A DNA stretch of 64,000 bases, from the NCBI GenBank assembly GCA_026985095.1, contig JALSQW010000046.1, positions 1 to 64,000 of the forward strand, written 5' to 3'. The notes below the pieces were generated by a model that searched no databases, was not told where the DNA came from, and was given only the letters and a program-made list of their open reading frames with translations. Numbering within the stretch: the first letter of the stretch is position 1; the number at the start of each line of letters is the position of its first letter. Below are positions 24,592-33,189 of this stretch, piece after piece. The translations under genes and the position numbers were made by a program. The stretch comes from Acidimicrobiia bacterium. Its GTDB lineage: Bacteria > Actinomycetota > Acidimicrobiia > Spongiisociales > UBA5794.

Positions 24592-25377
24592 GTGCTACTC
24601 GAGGGCAAACGTCTCGTCGTGACCGGGGTCCTCACCGACGACTCCATCGCCTGGCACACCGCCCGGGTGGCCCAGCAGGAGGGTGCCGAGATCGTCCTCA
24701 CCGGGTTCGGGCGCGGCATCCGGCTCACCCAACGGGCGGCCAAGCGTCTCCCGGTGGAGCCTCCCGTGCTCGAGCTCGACATCACCAACGACGAGCACAT
24801 GGCCAACCTCGTTCGTGACCTCGACGAGCGCTGGGGACGCGTCGACGGCGCGCTGCACGCGATCGCCTACGCACCCGACGACGCCCTCGGTGGCAACTTC
24901 CTGACGACACCGGCCGACTCCGCGTCCACGGCGTTCGTCACCTCCGCGTTCAGCTACAAGACCCTGGCCGTCGGTCTGCTGCCGTTGCTGCGGAAGGCCG
25001 GCGGTGGGGGACTGGTGGCCCTCGACTTCGACAACTCGCAGGCATGGCCGTCGTACGACTGGATGGGGGTCTCCAAGTCGGCGCTGCAGTCCGTCACCCG
25101 CTACCTGGCCAAGTACCTCGGTCCCGATCGGATCCGGGCCAATGCCGTGTCGGCCGGCCCGCTGGCCACGATCGCCGCCAAGTCCGTCCCCCACTTCGAA
25201 CGCTTCGAAGAGGTCTGGAAGGCCCGATCGCCCATCGTCTGGGACGTCCACGATCCGGAGCCCGTGGCCAAGATGGCGTGCGTGCTGATGAGCGACTGGG
25301 CCCCGCAGACCACCGGCGAGATCGTGCACGTCGACGGCGGCTTCCACGCCGTGGCCATCGGGCCGGAGGGGGACTAG
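24592..25377 (+). CDS. fabI: Enoyl-[acyl-carrier-protein] reductase (NADH), FabI/InhA-like
   Basis: The 261-residue SDR enzyme has a FabI-type N-terminus (LLEGKRLVVTGVLTDDSIAW), the nucleotide loop, and the catalytic pair Y155 and K162 in YDWMGVSKSAL, spaced as in mycobacterial InhA. It reduces enoyl-ACP in fatty-acid elongation. The second of two adjacent GTG codons (24592) is chosen because it is six bases from AAAGGAG; the first would be only three away. The gene converges on the histidine kinase gene with a four-base overlap of stop codons. Confidence 0.92.
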   Translation: MLLEGKRLVVTGVLTDDSIAWHTARVAQQEGAEIVLTGFGRGIRLTQRAAKRLPVEPPVLELDITNDEHMANLVRDLDERWGRVDGALHAIAYAPDDALGGNFLTTPADSASTAFVTSAFSYKTLAVGLLPLLRKAGGGGLVALDFDNSQAWPSYDWMGVSKSALQSVTRYLAKYLGPDRIRANAVSAGPLATIAAKSVPHFERFEEVWKARSPIVWDVHDPEPVAKMACVLMSDWAPQTTGEIVHVDGGFHAVAIGPEGD

Positions 25378-27170
25378 GACCCGGGAGCTCGGGCCGCCTC
25401 GGGGTCGGGCGTGCGGTCCCGGAGGGCGACCACGAAGGTGGCGCCCCCACCGATCGTCGGCTCGTACCAGACCCTCCCTCCCATCGCCTCGGTGAGCCCC
25501 CGGACGATGTACAGTCCGAGCCCGGTGCCGCCCATCGAGCGGGTCTCGTGATCCTGGAGCTGGGTGAAGCGTTCGAAGATCTCGTCGCGCCGTCGGTACT
25601 CGATCCCCGGACCGTGGTCGACGACGAACAGGAGCACCTCGTCGTCCTTCACGCGGGCACCAACCTCGATGGGACTGCCCTCGGCGTACTTGAGGGCGTT
25701 CTCGACGAGGTTGCGCAGGATGCGCCCGAGGTGATCGGGGTCGGCGTCGATGCGTTCGACCTCGGTGCCGATCGACAGCGAGACATGCCCTCGAGCGCCC
25801 GGGACCGAGTCGACGACCTCCTCCAAGAAGTTGTGCGCCGCCAGGGTCCGGGTGCGGATGGGGAGGGCCTCGGCGTCGAGCCGCGACACGACGAGGAGGT
25901 CCTCGATGAGCGTCCGCAGGCGTTCGGTCTGTTTCCCCGCGGTGGCGATCAGCTCCCGTGCGGTCGGGTCGGGATGCTGCAGCTCGGCGCGTTGGAGCGT
26001 GCCGAGCGTGCCGATGATCGAGGTGAGCGGGGTACGGAGCTCGTGGGACACCACCGAGACGAACTCGGTCTTGAGCTCCGCCAGTTCGGCCATCTTCGCT
26101 CCCTCCGTCGTGGCCTGCTCGTAGCGGGCGAGCTGGTCCAGGACGAGCGCGGCCGGCGCGGACATCGACTCGATCACCGCCACGTCCTGCGGGGTGAAGC
26201 GCGTCGGGGTGTCGGCGAGCAGCACGACCCCGATGCGACGAGCCCCGACCCGGAGGGGGACCGCCACCGCACGTCGCACGTCCAGATCGGCGAGGAGCCG
26301 GTCGTCGCAGGCGGACTCGCCGCCGTCGACGCAGGCCGACTCGGAGGAGATGAACGCCCCCGTGATGAGCGTCCGTTCCGTCAGCGCGACATCGACGGGG
26401 TCCGACGGGATGACGTGGCCCTTCACCCAGATCGGTGACATCACCCGCAGGAGCTCTTCGTCGGGAACGTACAGCGCCACCAGACCCAGCTCCGCATGGA
26501 CGACCCGCGCCATGCGTCCGACCAGTTCGGGAAGGACCTCACCGAGGTTGGAGCCGGCACCGATCGTGCGTGAGATGTCGTACATCCGCGACAGCTCCCG
26601 CTCCTTGTCGGCCAGTTCCCGCTCGCGTCGCTCGAACTGTGCGATCTCGATGCCGGCCTCGTGGAGACGGCTCTTGATCCCCCCGGCGAGGAGGAACACG
26701 AGGACGCAGGCCGCGGCGAACGTCGAGATGAGCAGCGCCGAGCCGCCGATCGTGGCGTCGGGAGGGGTGACCGCCGCGTACGAGTAGGCCGCCAGCGCCA
26801 ACGCGGAGGTGAGGACCACGAGCAGGTCGCTGGTGATCGTCGCGGCCGCGAAGAGCACGACCAGCAGATAGCCGACGCCCACCGGAGTGCCGGTGCGAGG
26901 GAGCTCGACGATGACCAGACCGATGATGGCGATGGCCGAGCCCAATGTCAGGAGGATGTCGGCGAGCGGCGTCTCCAAGGTCCGGCGCCACGGGACGACC
27001 GTCAAGATCACCAGCGCCGCCGCCAGCAGCGCCGCGATCAGCATCCGGGAGCGGGGCTCGTTGCGCCACAGCGACCAACCCGTCAAGGTGATCAGGCCGA
27101 GCCAGGACAGCACCAAGCCGACGCGGACGACCCGGAGACGGTAGGCGGCGTACGAGCTGAGGCGGGTCAT
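25374..27170 (-). CDS. Membrane sensor histidine kinase with GAF domain
   Basis: The 598-residue protein has about six membrane segments (residues 14-165), a coiled coil (about 170-200), a GAF domain (about 205-350), the H-box VSVVSHELRTPLTSI with phospho-acceptor H376, and an ATPase domain with NLVENALKYAEG, DHGPGIEYRRRDEIFERF and GGTGLGLYIV. It therefore senses through the GAF or membrane region and autophosphorylates. No response regulator is adjacent, so it is an orphan kinase. ATG 27170 (TRLSSYAAYR) is chosen over upstream starts that would overlap the ddl promoter. Confidence 0.9.
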   Translation of the reverse strand: MTRLSSYAAYRLRVVRVGLVLSWLGLITLTGWSLWRNEPRSRMLIAALLAAALVILTVVPWRRTLETPLADILLTLGSAIAIIGLVIVELPRTGTPVGVGYLLVVLFAAATITSDLLVVLTSALALAAYSYAAVTPPDATIGGSALLISTFAAACVLVFLLAGGIKSRLHEAGIEIAQFERRERELADKERELSRMYDISRTIGAGSNLGEVLPELVGRMARVVHAELGLVALYVPDEELLRVMSPIWVKGHVIPSDPVDVALTERTLITGAFISSESACVDGGESACDDRLLADLDVRRAVAVPLRVGARRIGVVLLADTPTRFTPQDVAVIESMSAPAALVLDQLARYEQATTEGAKMAELAELKTEFVSVVSHELRTPLTSIIGTLGTLQRAELQHPDPTARELIATAGKQTERLRTLIEDLLVVSRLDAEALPIRTRTLAAHNFLEEVVDSVPGARGHVSLSIGTEVERIDADPDHLGRILRNLVENALKYAEGSPIEVGARVKDDEVLLFVVDHGPGIEYRRRDEIFERFTQLQDHETRSMGGTGLGLYIVRGLTEAMGGRVWYEPTIGGGATFVVALRDRTPDPEAARAPGS

Positions 27171-27222
27171 CGTTGCCCGCGACCCGGGGATCGAGATCGA
27201 CGGCCGAGAGGAGGCATGGCGG

Positions 27223-27228
27223 TATCCT
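27223..27228 (+). promoter_or_regulatory. -10 box (TATCCT) of ddl
   Basis: TATCCT ends seven bases before GTG 27236, supporting a leaderless ddl mRNA starting at that codon. It lies in the divergent region shared with the histidine kinase gene. Confidence 0.5.
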
Positions 27229-27235
27229 GCGTTCG

Positions 27236-28261
27236 GTGGCACGCGTACTCCTTCTCTTCGGCGGAAGATCCGACGAGCATGAGGTGTCCTGCGTCTCGGC
27301 GGTGTCCATCTACGACGCCCTCGTCGAGGCTGATCACCAGGTCGTGCCGGTCGGCATCGATCGCGCCGGGGGCTGGCACATCGCCGACCCCGGCTACCGC
27401 CCGTTCCACGCCTCCGGACGTTCGGTGCGGCTGGCGGTCCCCGACGGGATCCTCATCTCAGGCGACGACGAGATCGCCTTCGACGTCGTGTTCCCCGTCC
27501 TGCACGGACCGTTCGGCGAAGACGGGACGGTCCAAGGCCTGCTCGAGCTCATCGGCAGGCCGTACGTCGGCAACGGCGTCCTCGCCTCGGCGGCGGCGAT
27601 GGACAAAGACATCGCCAAACGGCTCGTGGCCGACCGGGGGATCCCGACGACGCCCTACCGGGTGCTGCATCGCCACGATCTCGATGCCGACCCGGCCGGA
27701 ACGGCGGCACAGCTCCTCGACGCCCTCGGGCTGCCGGTCTTCGTCAAACCGGCCGCGTTGGGATCGTCGGTCGGGATCACCAAGGTGGACGCCGTCGAGG
27801 ACCTCGAGAAGGCACTCGCGGTGGCGTTCGGCTTCGGTGGCAAGGTCCTGGTCGAGGAGGCCATCGACGGCCGGGAGATCGAAGTGGCCGTCCTCGAAGG
27901 CGGACGGGTCGCGGGTCCCGGCGAGGTCATCACCGCGTCGGGGTGGTACGACTACAACGCCAAGTACCACGACCCGTCGAGCCGGTTCGAAACCCCCGCC
28001 AACCTGCCGGATCAGCGGGCCGAGGAGGTCCGCGCGCTGGCCGTGGCGGCGTTCGAGGCCCTCGAGGGTCGTGGTCTGGCCCGGGTCGACTTCCTCTATG
28101 AGGCTCCGGGGCGAGGGTTCCTGTTCAACGAGATGAACACGATGCCCGGGTTCACGCCCATCTCGGGGTTCCCGAAGATGTGGGAGGCCGCGGGGATGTC
28201 CTACCCGGGGCTCTGTAACGAGCTGGTGGAGCTGGCGCTCGGGCGGGGCCGATCGGCGTGA
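27236..28261 (+). CDS. ddl: D-alanine-D-alanine ligase
   Basis: A 341-residue ATP-grasp ligase with FGGRSDEHEVSCVSA at the start, HGPFGEDGTVQGLLEL, VKPAALGSSVGITK for nucleotide binding, EVAVLEGG, and the metal site ARVDFLYE and FNEMNTMPGFT. It joins two D-alanines for peptidoglycan precursors. The GTG at 27236 (VARVLLLFGG) is chosen from the leaderless box; earlier in-frame starts add unsupported residues. YDYNAKYHD matches D-Ala rather than D-lactate ligases. The 3' end overlaps a small minus-strand frame. Confidence 0.93.
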   Translation: MARVLLLFGGRSDEHEVSCVSAVSIYDALVEADHQVVPVGIDRAGGWHIADPGYRPFHASGRSVRLAVPDGILISGDDEIAFDVVFPVLHGPFGEDGTVQGLLELIGRPYVGNGVLASAAAMDKDIAKRLVADRGIPTTPYRVLHRHDLDADPAGTAAQLLDALGLPVFVKPAALGSSVGITKVDAVEDLEKALAVAFGFGGKVLVEEAIDGREIEVAVLEGGRVAGPGEVITASGWYDYNAKYHDPSSRFETPANLPDQRAEEVRALAVAAFEALEGRGLARVDFLYEAPGRGFLFNEMNTMPGFTPISGFPKMWEAAGMSYPGLCNELVELALGRGRSA

Positions 28262-28524
28262 GGGATCGGGAGCAAGGCGTCGAGGCGGTCGCCGAGCAGC
28301 AGGGACAAGGCGGCGCCGGTGACGAACGCCACGCCACGGGAGCGATGGGCGGCGAGGCCGACGACGGCAGCCACCACGATGTTGGCCAGCGGAGCGGCCA
28401 TCGTCAGCTCGCCTCGATGCTCGTTCTCGGGGCCGGAGCCGGGAGCCAGGATCTGTCGCATCGAGGAGCCGGCGGTGGCGCCGGCGACGGCTGCGACGAC
28501 GGTCCTCCAGGCGCGGATCATCAC
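28201..28524 (-). CDS. Small hydrophobic protein, unknown function
   Basis: A 107-residue frame with two or three hydrophobic stretches (VVAAVAGATAGSS, IVVAAVVGLAAH, FVTGAALSLLLG) and a polar Ser-rich tail. Starts are GTG 28524 or the next ATG. The last 61 bases overlap the convergent end of ddl. It is the final gene of a minus-strand series after rpmB, a cold-shock-like gene and an AsnC-domain gene, 35 bases downstream of the latter. The hydrophobic pattern supports it as real, but it matches no family I know. Confidence 0.5.
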   Translation of the reverse strand: MMIRAWRTVVAAVAGATAGSSMRQILAPGSGPENEHRGELTMAAPLANIVVAAVVGLAAHRSRGVAFVTGAALSLLLGDRLDALLPIPHADRPRPSASSTSSLQSPG

Positions 28525-28559
28525 CGACCGCTCACTGCCATCGGCGGGGTGATCGACAC

Positions 28560-28790
28560 CTAGATCTTGATCACGGGACAGGTCAAGGTCCGCACGATGC
28601 CCTCGACGGGCTGGATGCGGGTGACCACGAGCTGGCCGAGGGCATCGACGTCCTCGGCCTCGGTGAAGACGATGACGTCGTAGGGCCCGGTCACGGCCTC
28701 GGTCGACAGGACCCCCGGAAGGTCACGGATGGCGCTCGCGACTTCGGCGGCGCGTCCGGTGTCGGTCTGGATGAGCACGTATGCCTGCAC
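28560..28790 (-). CDS. Stand-alone Lrp/AsnC ligand-binding (RAM) domain protein
   Basis: The 76-residue protein is just the RAM/AsnC C-terminal domain: QAYVLIQTDTGRAAEVASAIRDLPGV, GPYDVIVF and LGQLVVTRIQPVEGIVRTLT. It has no DNA-binding helix-turn-helix. Such proteins assemble into rings and bind amino acids, acting as modulators of full-length Lrp/AsnC factors or as sensors. GTG 28790 is eight bases after AGGAGG, and TACACT at 28820-28825 (minus) is a likely -10, so it probably has its own promoter. Confidence 0.82.
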   Translation of the reverse strand: MQAYVLIQTDTGRAAEVASAIRDLPGVLSTEAVTGPYDVIVFTEAEDVDALGQLVVTRIQPVEGIVRTLTCPVIKI

Positions 28791-28862
28791 GAGCCGAACC
28801 TCCTGGTGGGGGGAGTTCCAGTGTATCGCGACGATCGGGCCCTCGGGCGGCCCGGGATCGGG

Positions 28863-29075
28863 TCAGTACCCGTCGGAGCCGAACCGCAGGTTCCGGGCGA
28901 CGGGACTGCCGTCGACGTGATGCAGGTCGAAGACGATGCGTTGACCCTGCCGGAGCATGCGGAACATCGAGCCCTCGAGGGAACCGGGATGGAGGTACAC
29001 CTCCGAACGGTCGTCGTCGCGGACGATGACGCCCACGCCGGTCTCGGGATCGAAGACCTTGACGACGCCCTGCAC
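28863..29075 (-). CDS. Cold-shock-domain-like protein
   Basis: A 70-residue protein starting at GTG 29075, two bases after the rpmB stop, so translation is coupled. The pattern VVKVFDPETGVGVIVRDDD, then SEVYLHPGSL and LRQGQRIVFDLHHVDGSPVARNLR follows the cold-shock domain. The RNA-binding motifs are altered: RNP1 KGFGFI is TGVGVI and RNP2 VFVHxS is VYLHPG, with aromatic residues lost. It may bind nucleic acid weakly or differently. Longer in-frame extensions upstream are shadows of rpmB and recG. Confidence 0.72.
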   Translation of the reverse strand: MQGVVKVFDPETGVGVIVRDDDRSEVYLHPGSLEGSMFRMLRQGQRIVFDLHHVDGSPVARNLRFGSDGY

Positions 29076-29077
29076 GG

Positions 29078-29266
29078 CTACGCCTTCTCGATCTTGCCGG
29101 CCTTGATACAGGACGTGCACACGCGCATCCGCCTCGAGTTGGAGCCGTGCTTGACTCGGACTCGCTGGATGTTGGGCAACCACCGGCGGCTCGACCGCTT
29201 GTGGGAGAAACTGACCTGCTTGCCGACCCACGGCTCCTTGCCGCAGACCTCGCACCGATATGCCAT
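29078..29266 (-). CDS. rpmB: 50S ribosomal protein L28
   Basis: The 62-residue protein starts MAYRCEVCGKEPWVGKQVSFSHKRS and ends with RVCTSCIKAGKI, so it is the zinc-binding (C+) form with two CxxC pairs. ATG 29266 is eight bases after a perfect AGGAGG (29275-29280), and TATCCT (29294-29299) is its -10. Upstream in-frame codons are excluded by these signals. It shares a divergent promoter region with recG, and leads the small operon with the cold-shock-like gene. Confidence 0.95.
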   Translation of the reverse strand: MAYRCEVCGKEPWVGKQVSFSHKRSSRRWLPNIQRVRVKHGSNSRRMRVCTSCIKAGKIEKA

Positions 29267-29293
29267 ATGGGGAACCTCCTGAGGCGGTTCGGG

Positions 29294-29299
29294 AGGATA
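29294..29299 (-). promoter_or_regulatory. -10 box (TATCCT) of rpmB
   Basis: On the minus strand TATCCT gives a leader of about 20 bases carrying AGGAGG. It is divergent from the recG promoter about 60 bases away. Confidence 0.5.
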
Positions 29300-29358
29300 G
29301 CAGAGCCGTGTGCCTTCCTCGGCCGGGCAGTCGGCCACGCTGGGAGGGCGCAGGGCCA

Positions 29359-29364
29359 TAACAT
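29359..29364 (+). promoter_or_regulatory. -10 box (TAACAT) of recG
   Basis: TAACAT ends six bases before GTG 29371, implying a leaderless recG mRNA. Confidence 0.45.
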
Positions 29365-29370
29365 CGGCTC

Positions 29371-31536
29371 GTGAACACACGAGCCCGCACCCTCGCGTAC
29401 CTCTCCGCCGTCCCCGTCGAGCGGGTGAAGGGGATCGGTCCTGCCCGGGCCCGGCACCTCGCCAGGCTCGGCATCGCCTCGGTGGCGGACCTGCTGCTCC
29501 ACGTCCCCCGGCGGTACCTGGATCGATCGCGCACGTTCGACCTGTCCGAGGTCCCGTTGGGGGAGGAGGTGACGATCTTCGGAACCGTCATGTCCACCAA
29601 GAAGCGGCGGATCTCGGGGGGGCGGGTGATGATCGACGCCCGGATCTCCGACGGGACCAACGTGGTGGATGCGGTGTGGTTCAACCCGTACCTCAAGATC
29701 GAGGAGGGTTGGGAGGTCGCCATGTCGGGCACCGTGTCGATGTACCGGGGGCGCCTCCAGATGCGTTCGCCGGAACTGGAGCGGTTCGGCACCGGCTCCC
29801 TCGCCGTCGGTCGCATCGTCCCGGTCCATCCCGCCGTCGCCAAGCTCTCTCCGGCCAAGGTGCGTGCGGCGGTGGACAACGCCCTGCGCCGGTCCCGGCC
29901 CATCGCCGATGTCCTGCCGGCCGACCTGCGGGAACGCCTCGGGCTCGTCGACCGCGACACCGCCTTCGCCGACGTCCACTTCCCCGACGATCTCGACGCC
30001 GCGACCCGTGCCCGGCGTCGCCTCGCCTTCGACGAGCTCTTCCGCCTCGAGGTCGGCTTGGCGGTCCGCAAGCATCGCCAGGTCCACGACGCCACCGGAA
30101 TCGTCCACGACGGAGCGGGCCACCTCGTCGACGCGTACCTCGAGGCGCTCCCGTACGAGCTCACCGGAGCTCAGCGCCGGGCGCTCGACGAGATCGAGAC
30201 CGACCTGCGATCGCCGCTGCCGATGCATCGCCTCCTGCAAGGTGAGGTCGGTTCGGGCAAGACCGCGGTCGCGGTCTGCGCCATGCTGCGAGCCGTCGGC
30301 AGCGGCTACCAGGCGGCGGTGATGGCTCCCACCGAGGTCCTCGCCACCCAGCACTACCTGGGGGTCACCGCCGCGCTGGCCGACGCCGGCCTCGCTCCCG
30401 ACCGAGAGGCCGTCGCCGACGCGGTCGGGACCGAGAGCCTCTTCGCCGCTCGCCGACGAGGCCCCGAGGTCTCGGTGGCGTTGTTGACGTCCAACGCCGT
30501 CGAGGTGAACGTCGCTCCCGGGGCGTCCCGATCCGACGTGATCGCCCGGGTCGCCGCCGGTGACATCGATCTGGTGGTCGGGACCCATTCGCTGATCCAG
30601 GAAGGCGTGACCTTCGCCCGCCTCGGGCTCGCCGTCGTCGACGAGCAGCATCGCTTCGGGGTGTACCAGCGGGTCATGTTGCGGGAGAAGTCCCAGGGAT
30701 ACGACCCGGACCTGCTGATCATGACCGCCACGCCCATCCCGCGGACCCTGGCGATGACCCTCTACGGCGATCTGGACGTCTCGTTGATCGACGAGATGCC
30801 CCCCGGCAGGTCCCCGGTGCGGACCCTCCACGTGACGGCGTTCGACGACACGGTCCACCAGATGATCCGCGCGGAGGTCGCCTCGGGGCACCAGGTGTTC
30901 GTCGTGTGCCCCCTCGTCGAGGACTCCGACAAGCTGGCGGCCCGGTCGGCGACGGCCGAGTACCACCGGCTCTCGGCGGCCCTGGACGGCCTCGAGGTCG
31001 GTCTCCTCCACGGCCAGCTCCGCCCAGGGGACAAGGACGTCGTGATGACGGAGTTCCGGGCCGGGCGGATCGACGTCCTCGTCACGACCACCGTCATCGA
31101 AGTCGGTGTCGACGTCCCGAACGCGACGATGATGGTCGTCATCGACGCCGACCGGTTCGGACTCAGTCAGCTCCATCAGCTACGCGGCCGGGTCGGGCGT
31201 GGGACGGCGCCGGGTTCGTGCGTGCTGGTCGCCGATCCGACGACCCCGGAGGGGGAGCGGCGGGTCGCCGCCATGGTGGCGACCACCGACGGGTTCGCGC
31301 TCGCGGAGGAGGACCTGCGCATCCGCGGTCAGGGCACCGTCCTCGGAGCCCGTCAGGCGGGGATGACCGACCTCAAGATCGCCGACATCCTCCGAGACGC
31401 CGACCTGCTCGTTCGCGCCCGCCAGGAGGCGTTCGCCCTGGTCGACGACGACCCCGACCTCGCCCGTCACCGGGAGCTCGCCGAAGAGCTGAGGATCCTG
31501 CTCGGCGAGGACGTCGCATGGCTGGAGCGGAGCTGA
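29371..31536 (+). CDS. recG: ATP-dependent DNA helicase RecG
   Basis: The 721-residue helicase has the wedge/OB domain (VKGIGPARARHLARLGI, then FGTVMSTKKRRISGG), Walker A GEVGSGKTAVA from residue 291, the DEQHRFG box near 424, TATPIPRTLAMTLYGDLDVS, and the C-terminal VIEVGVDVPNATMM and QLRGRVGRG motifs. It remodels stalled replication forks and Holliday junctions. The GTG start fits the leaderless box. The stop shares one base with the rsmD start. Confidence 0.95.
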   Translation: MNTRARTLAYLSAVPVERVKGIGPARARHLARLGIASVADLLLHVPRRYLDRSRTFDLSEVPLGEEVTIFGTVMSTKKRRISGGRVMIDARISDGTNVVDAVWFNPYLKIEEGWEVAMSGTVSMYRGRLQMRSPELERFGTGSLAVGRIVPVHPAVAKLSPAKVRAAVDNALRRSRPIADVLPADLRERLGLVDRDTAFADVHFPDDLDAATRARRRLAFDELFRLEVGLAVRKHRQVHDATGIVHDGAGHLVDAYLEALPYELTGAQRRALDEIETDLRSPLPMHRLLQGEVGSGKTAVAVCAMLRAVGSGYQAAVMAPTEVLATQHYLGVTAALADAGLAPDREAVADAVGTESLFAARRRGPEVSVALLTSNAVEVNVAPGASRSDVIARVAAGDIDLVVGTHSLIQEGVTFARLGLAVVDEQHRFGVYQRVMLREKSQGYDPDLLIMTATPIPRTLAMTLYGDLDVSLIDEMPPGRSPVRTLHVTAFDDTVHQMIRAEVASGHQVFVVCPLVEDSDKLAARSATAEYHRLSAALDGLEVGLLHGQLRPGDKDVVMTEFRAGRIDVLVTTTVIEVGVDVPNATMMVVIDADRFGLSQLHQLRGRVGRGTAPGSCVLVADPTTPEGERRVAAMVATTDGFALAEEDLRIRGQGTVLGARQAGMTDLKIADILRDADLLVRARQEAFALVDDDPDLARHRELAEELRILLGEDVAWLERS

Positions 31537-32090
31537 TGCGCATCGTCGCCGGGAGCGCCAAGGGACGACGCCTGAAGACCCCGGCCGCAGGGACCCGCCC
31601 CCCGACCGGGCGGATGAGGGAGGGGACGTTCTCGGCCCTCGGGGCGCGGGTCCGGGACGCCGAGGTGCTCGATCTGTTCGCCGGCTCGGGAGCGTTCGGT
31701 CTCGAAGCACTGAGCCGGGGAGCCGCAGGCGCCACCTTCGTCGAGCGGAGCCCGGCCGCGGTCCGCGCGTTGCGCGACAACGTCGACGCCGTGGGTCTGG
31801 GCGGGACCATCGTGCGCAGCGACGTGGCGCGGTTCGCCGCGTCGGCGGCCCGGGCAGGCAGCGGGCCCTTCGACATCGTGTTCGTCGATCCACCCTACGC
31901 GATGTCCGACGACGCGGTCGTGGCCATCCTCGACGCGGTGGCGCCGCTGGTGGCCGCCGATGGCGTCGTGCTGGTCCATCGTCGGGCCGGCGCCCGGGCG
32001 TTGGAACCCGAATTCCTCCGTTTGCGGCGGACCCGGCGGTACGGTGATGGCGAACTGTCGTGGTACGAGAGACGGGAGGACACGGCGTGA
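31536..32090 (+). CDS. rsmD: 16S rRNA (guanine966-N2)-methyltransferase
   Basis: The 184-residue enzyme has MRIVAGSAKGRRLKTP, RPTGRMREGTF (here PPTGRMREG), the SAM loop VLDLFAGSGAFGLEALSRG, and the catalytic FVDPPYAMSD. It methylates G966 of 16S rRNA. ATG 31536 overlaps the recG stop by one base. It is followed by coaD with a four-base overlap, the standard actinobacterial arrangement recG-rsmD-coaD. Confidence 0.92.
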   Translation: MRIVAGSAKGRRLKTPAAGTRPPTGRMREGTFSALGARVRDAEVLDLFAGSGAFGLEALSRGAAGATFVERSPAAVRALRDNVDAVGLGGTIVRSDVARFAASAARAGSGPFDIVFVDPPYAMSDDAVVAILDAVAPLVAADGVVLVHRRAGARALEPEFLRLRRTRRYGDGELSWYERREDTA

Positions 32091-32560
32091 TCACGGCTCT
32101 GGTCCCTGGGAGCTTCGATCCCCCGACCAACGGCCATCTCGACGTCGTCGAGCGATGCGTCGGGATCTTCGATCGCGTGGTCGTCGCCGTCATCCGGAAC
32201 CCCTCCAAGAAGCCCCTGTTCGACGCTTCCGAACGCGAGGAGCTCCTCCGCTCGTGCTGTGCGTCGTGGGACAACGTCGAGATCGATTCCTTCTCCGGTC
32301 TCCTCGTCGACTACGCCGAACAGGTCGGGGCGACGACCATCGTCAAGGGGCTCCGAGCCATGACCGACTTCGACTACGAGATCCAGATGGCCCAGATGAA
32401 CCGGCATCTGTCTGGGATCGTCACGCTGTTCGTCGCCACCAAGCCGGAGTTCGGCTACCTGTCATCGTCGCTGGTCAAGCAGGTGGCAGAGCTGGGAGGT
32501 TCCATCGACGCCCTCGTTCCCGACGTCGTCGCCGCAGCCATGAAGGAGCGATTCGGATGA
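32087..32560 (+). CDS. coaD: Phosphopantetheine adenylyltransferase
   Basis: The 157-residue protein shows the nucleotidyltransferase motif in VPGSFDPPTNGHLDVVERC, K40-like lysines in NPSKKPLF, GLRAMTDFDYEIQMAQMN and the C-terminal YLSSSLVKQVAELGG. It makes dephospho-CoA from phosphopantetheine and ATP. GTG 32087 is fixed by the GTGA overlap with rsmD, and the downstream gene begins with an ATGA overlap, so the genes are coupled. Confidence 0.95.
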   Translation: MITALVPGSFDPPTNGHLDVVERCVGIFDRVVVAVIRNPSKKPLFDASEREELLRSCCASWDNVEIDSFSGLLVDYAEQVGATTIVKGLRAMTDFDYEIQMAQMNRHLSGIVTLFVATKPEFGYLSSSLVKQVAELGGSIDALVPDVVAAAMKERFG

Positions 32561-33150
32561 CCGATCACCGTCGACCCGAGTACGGGGCAGATGGGTACGA
32601 CACCCAGCCCGTGCCGATCGTGCAGCACCCCCCCGCCCAGGGCACCCATCCCCAGCCTCCGCCACCGATCCCCGGCCGGGTCCTGGACATGGTGGAGGAC
32701 CTGATCGTGGAGGTCGAGAGCGCCCGTCAGGTGCCGCTGTCGAGCAGTGTCATGCTGAACCAGGAGGAGCTGTTGGAGCGACTCCAGACGGTCAAACACG
32801 AGCTGCCCGAAGAGCTCCGCGCCGCCCGTTGGATGGTCCGTGAGCGTGAGGCGTACATCGCCCGCACGAACGAGAAGGCCCGAGAGCTCCTCGCCAAGGC
32901 GAAGGCACGTTCCGAAGAGCTCGTCTCCGAGTCGTACATCGTCCAGGAGGCCGTCGAGGAGGCGAACTCGCTGGTCCGCAACGCCGAATCGGAGGCCCGA
33001 CGGATCCGGCTCGAAGCCGAGGACTTCGCCGAACGGCACCTCGGGGAGGCCGAGACCATCCTGGGCGAACTCCTCCGCTACGTGCAGGAGGCCCGGGCGG
33101 AGCTGCACCGGTCCCTCCCGCCTGCCCCGCCGCCTCCCGTGGCGGACTGA
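32557..33150 (+). CDS. DivIVA-like coiled-coil protein
   Basis: A 197-residue, highly charged protein with a proline- and glutamine-rich N-terminal 45 residues, then long helices (LLERLQTVKHELPEELRAA; REREAYIARTNEKARELLAKAK; VEEANSLVRNAESEARRI) and a Pro-rich end. Proteins like this are encoded next to coaD in many actinobacteria and resemble DivIVA or ATP-synthase b-subunit coils. A role at the cell pole or in division is an inference. Four-base overlap with coaD sets the start. Confidence 0.75.
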   Translation: MTDHRRPEYGADGYDTQPVPIVQHPPAQGTHPQPPPPIPGRVLDMVEDLIVEVESARQVPLSSSVMLNQEELLERLQTVKHELPEELRAARWMVREREAYIARTNEKARELLAKAKARSEELVSESYIVQEAVEEANSLVRNAESEARRIRLEAEDFAERHLGEAETILGELLRYVQEARAELHRSLPPAPPPPVAD

Positions 33151-33176
33151 CCGAGCGACGGGGAAGCTCCGGCCGG

Positions 33177-33182
33177 TACCCT
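33177..33182 (+). promoter_or_regulatory. -10 box (TACCCT) of yceD-rpmF
   Basis: TACCCT ends seven bases before ATG 33190, implying a leaderless transcript covering yceD, rpmF, plsX, rnc and mutM. Confidence 0.45.
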
Positions 33183-33189
33183 TGGCCCC

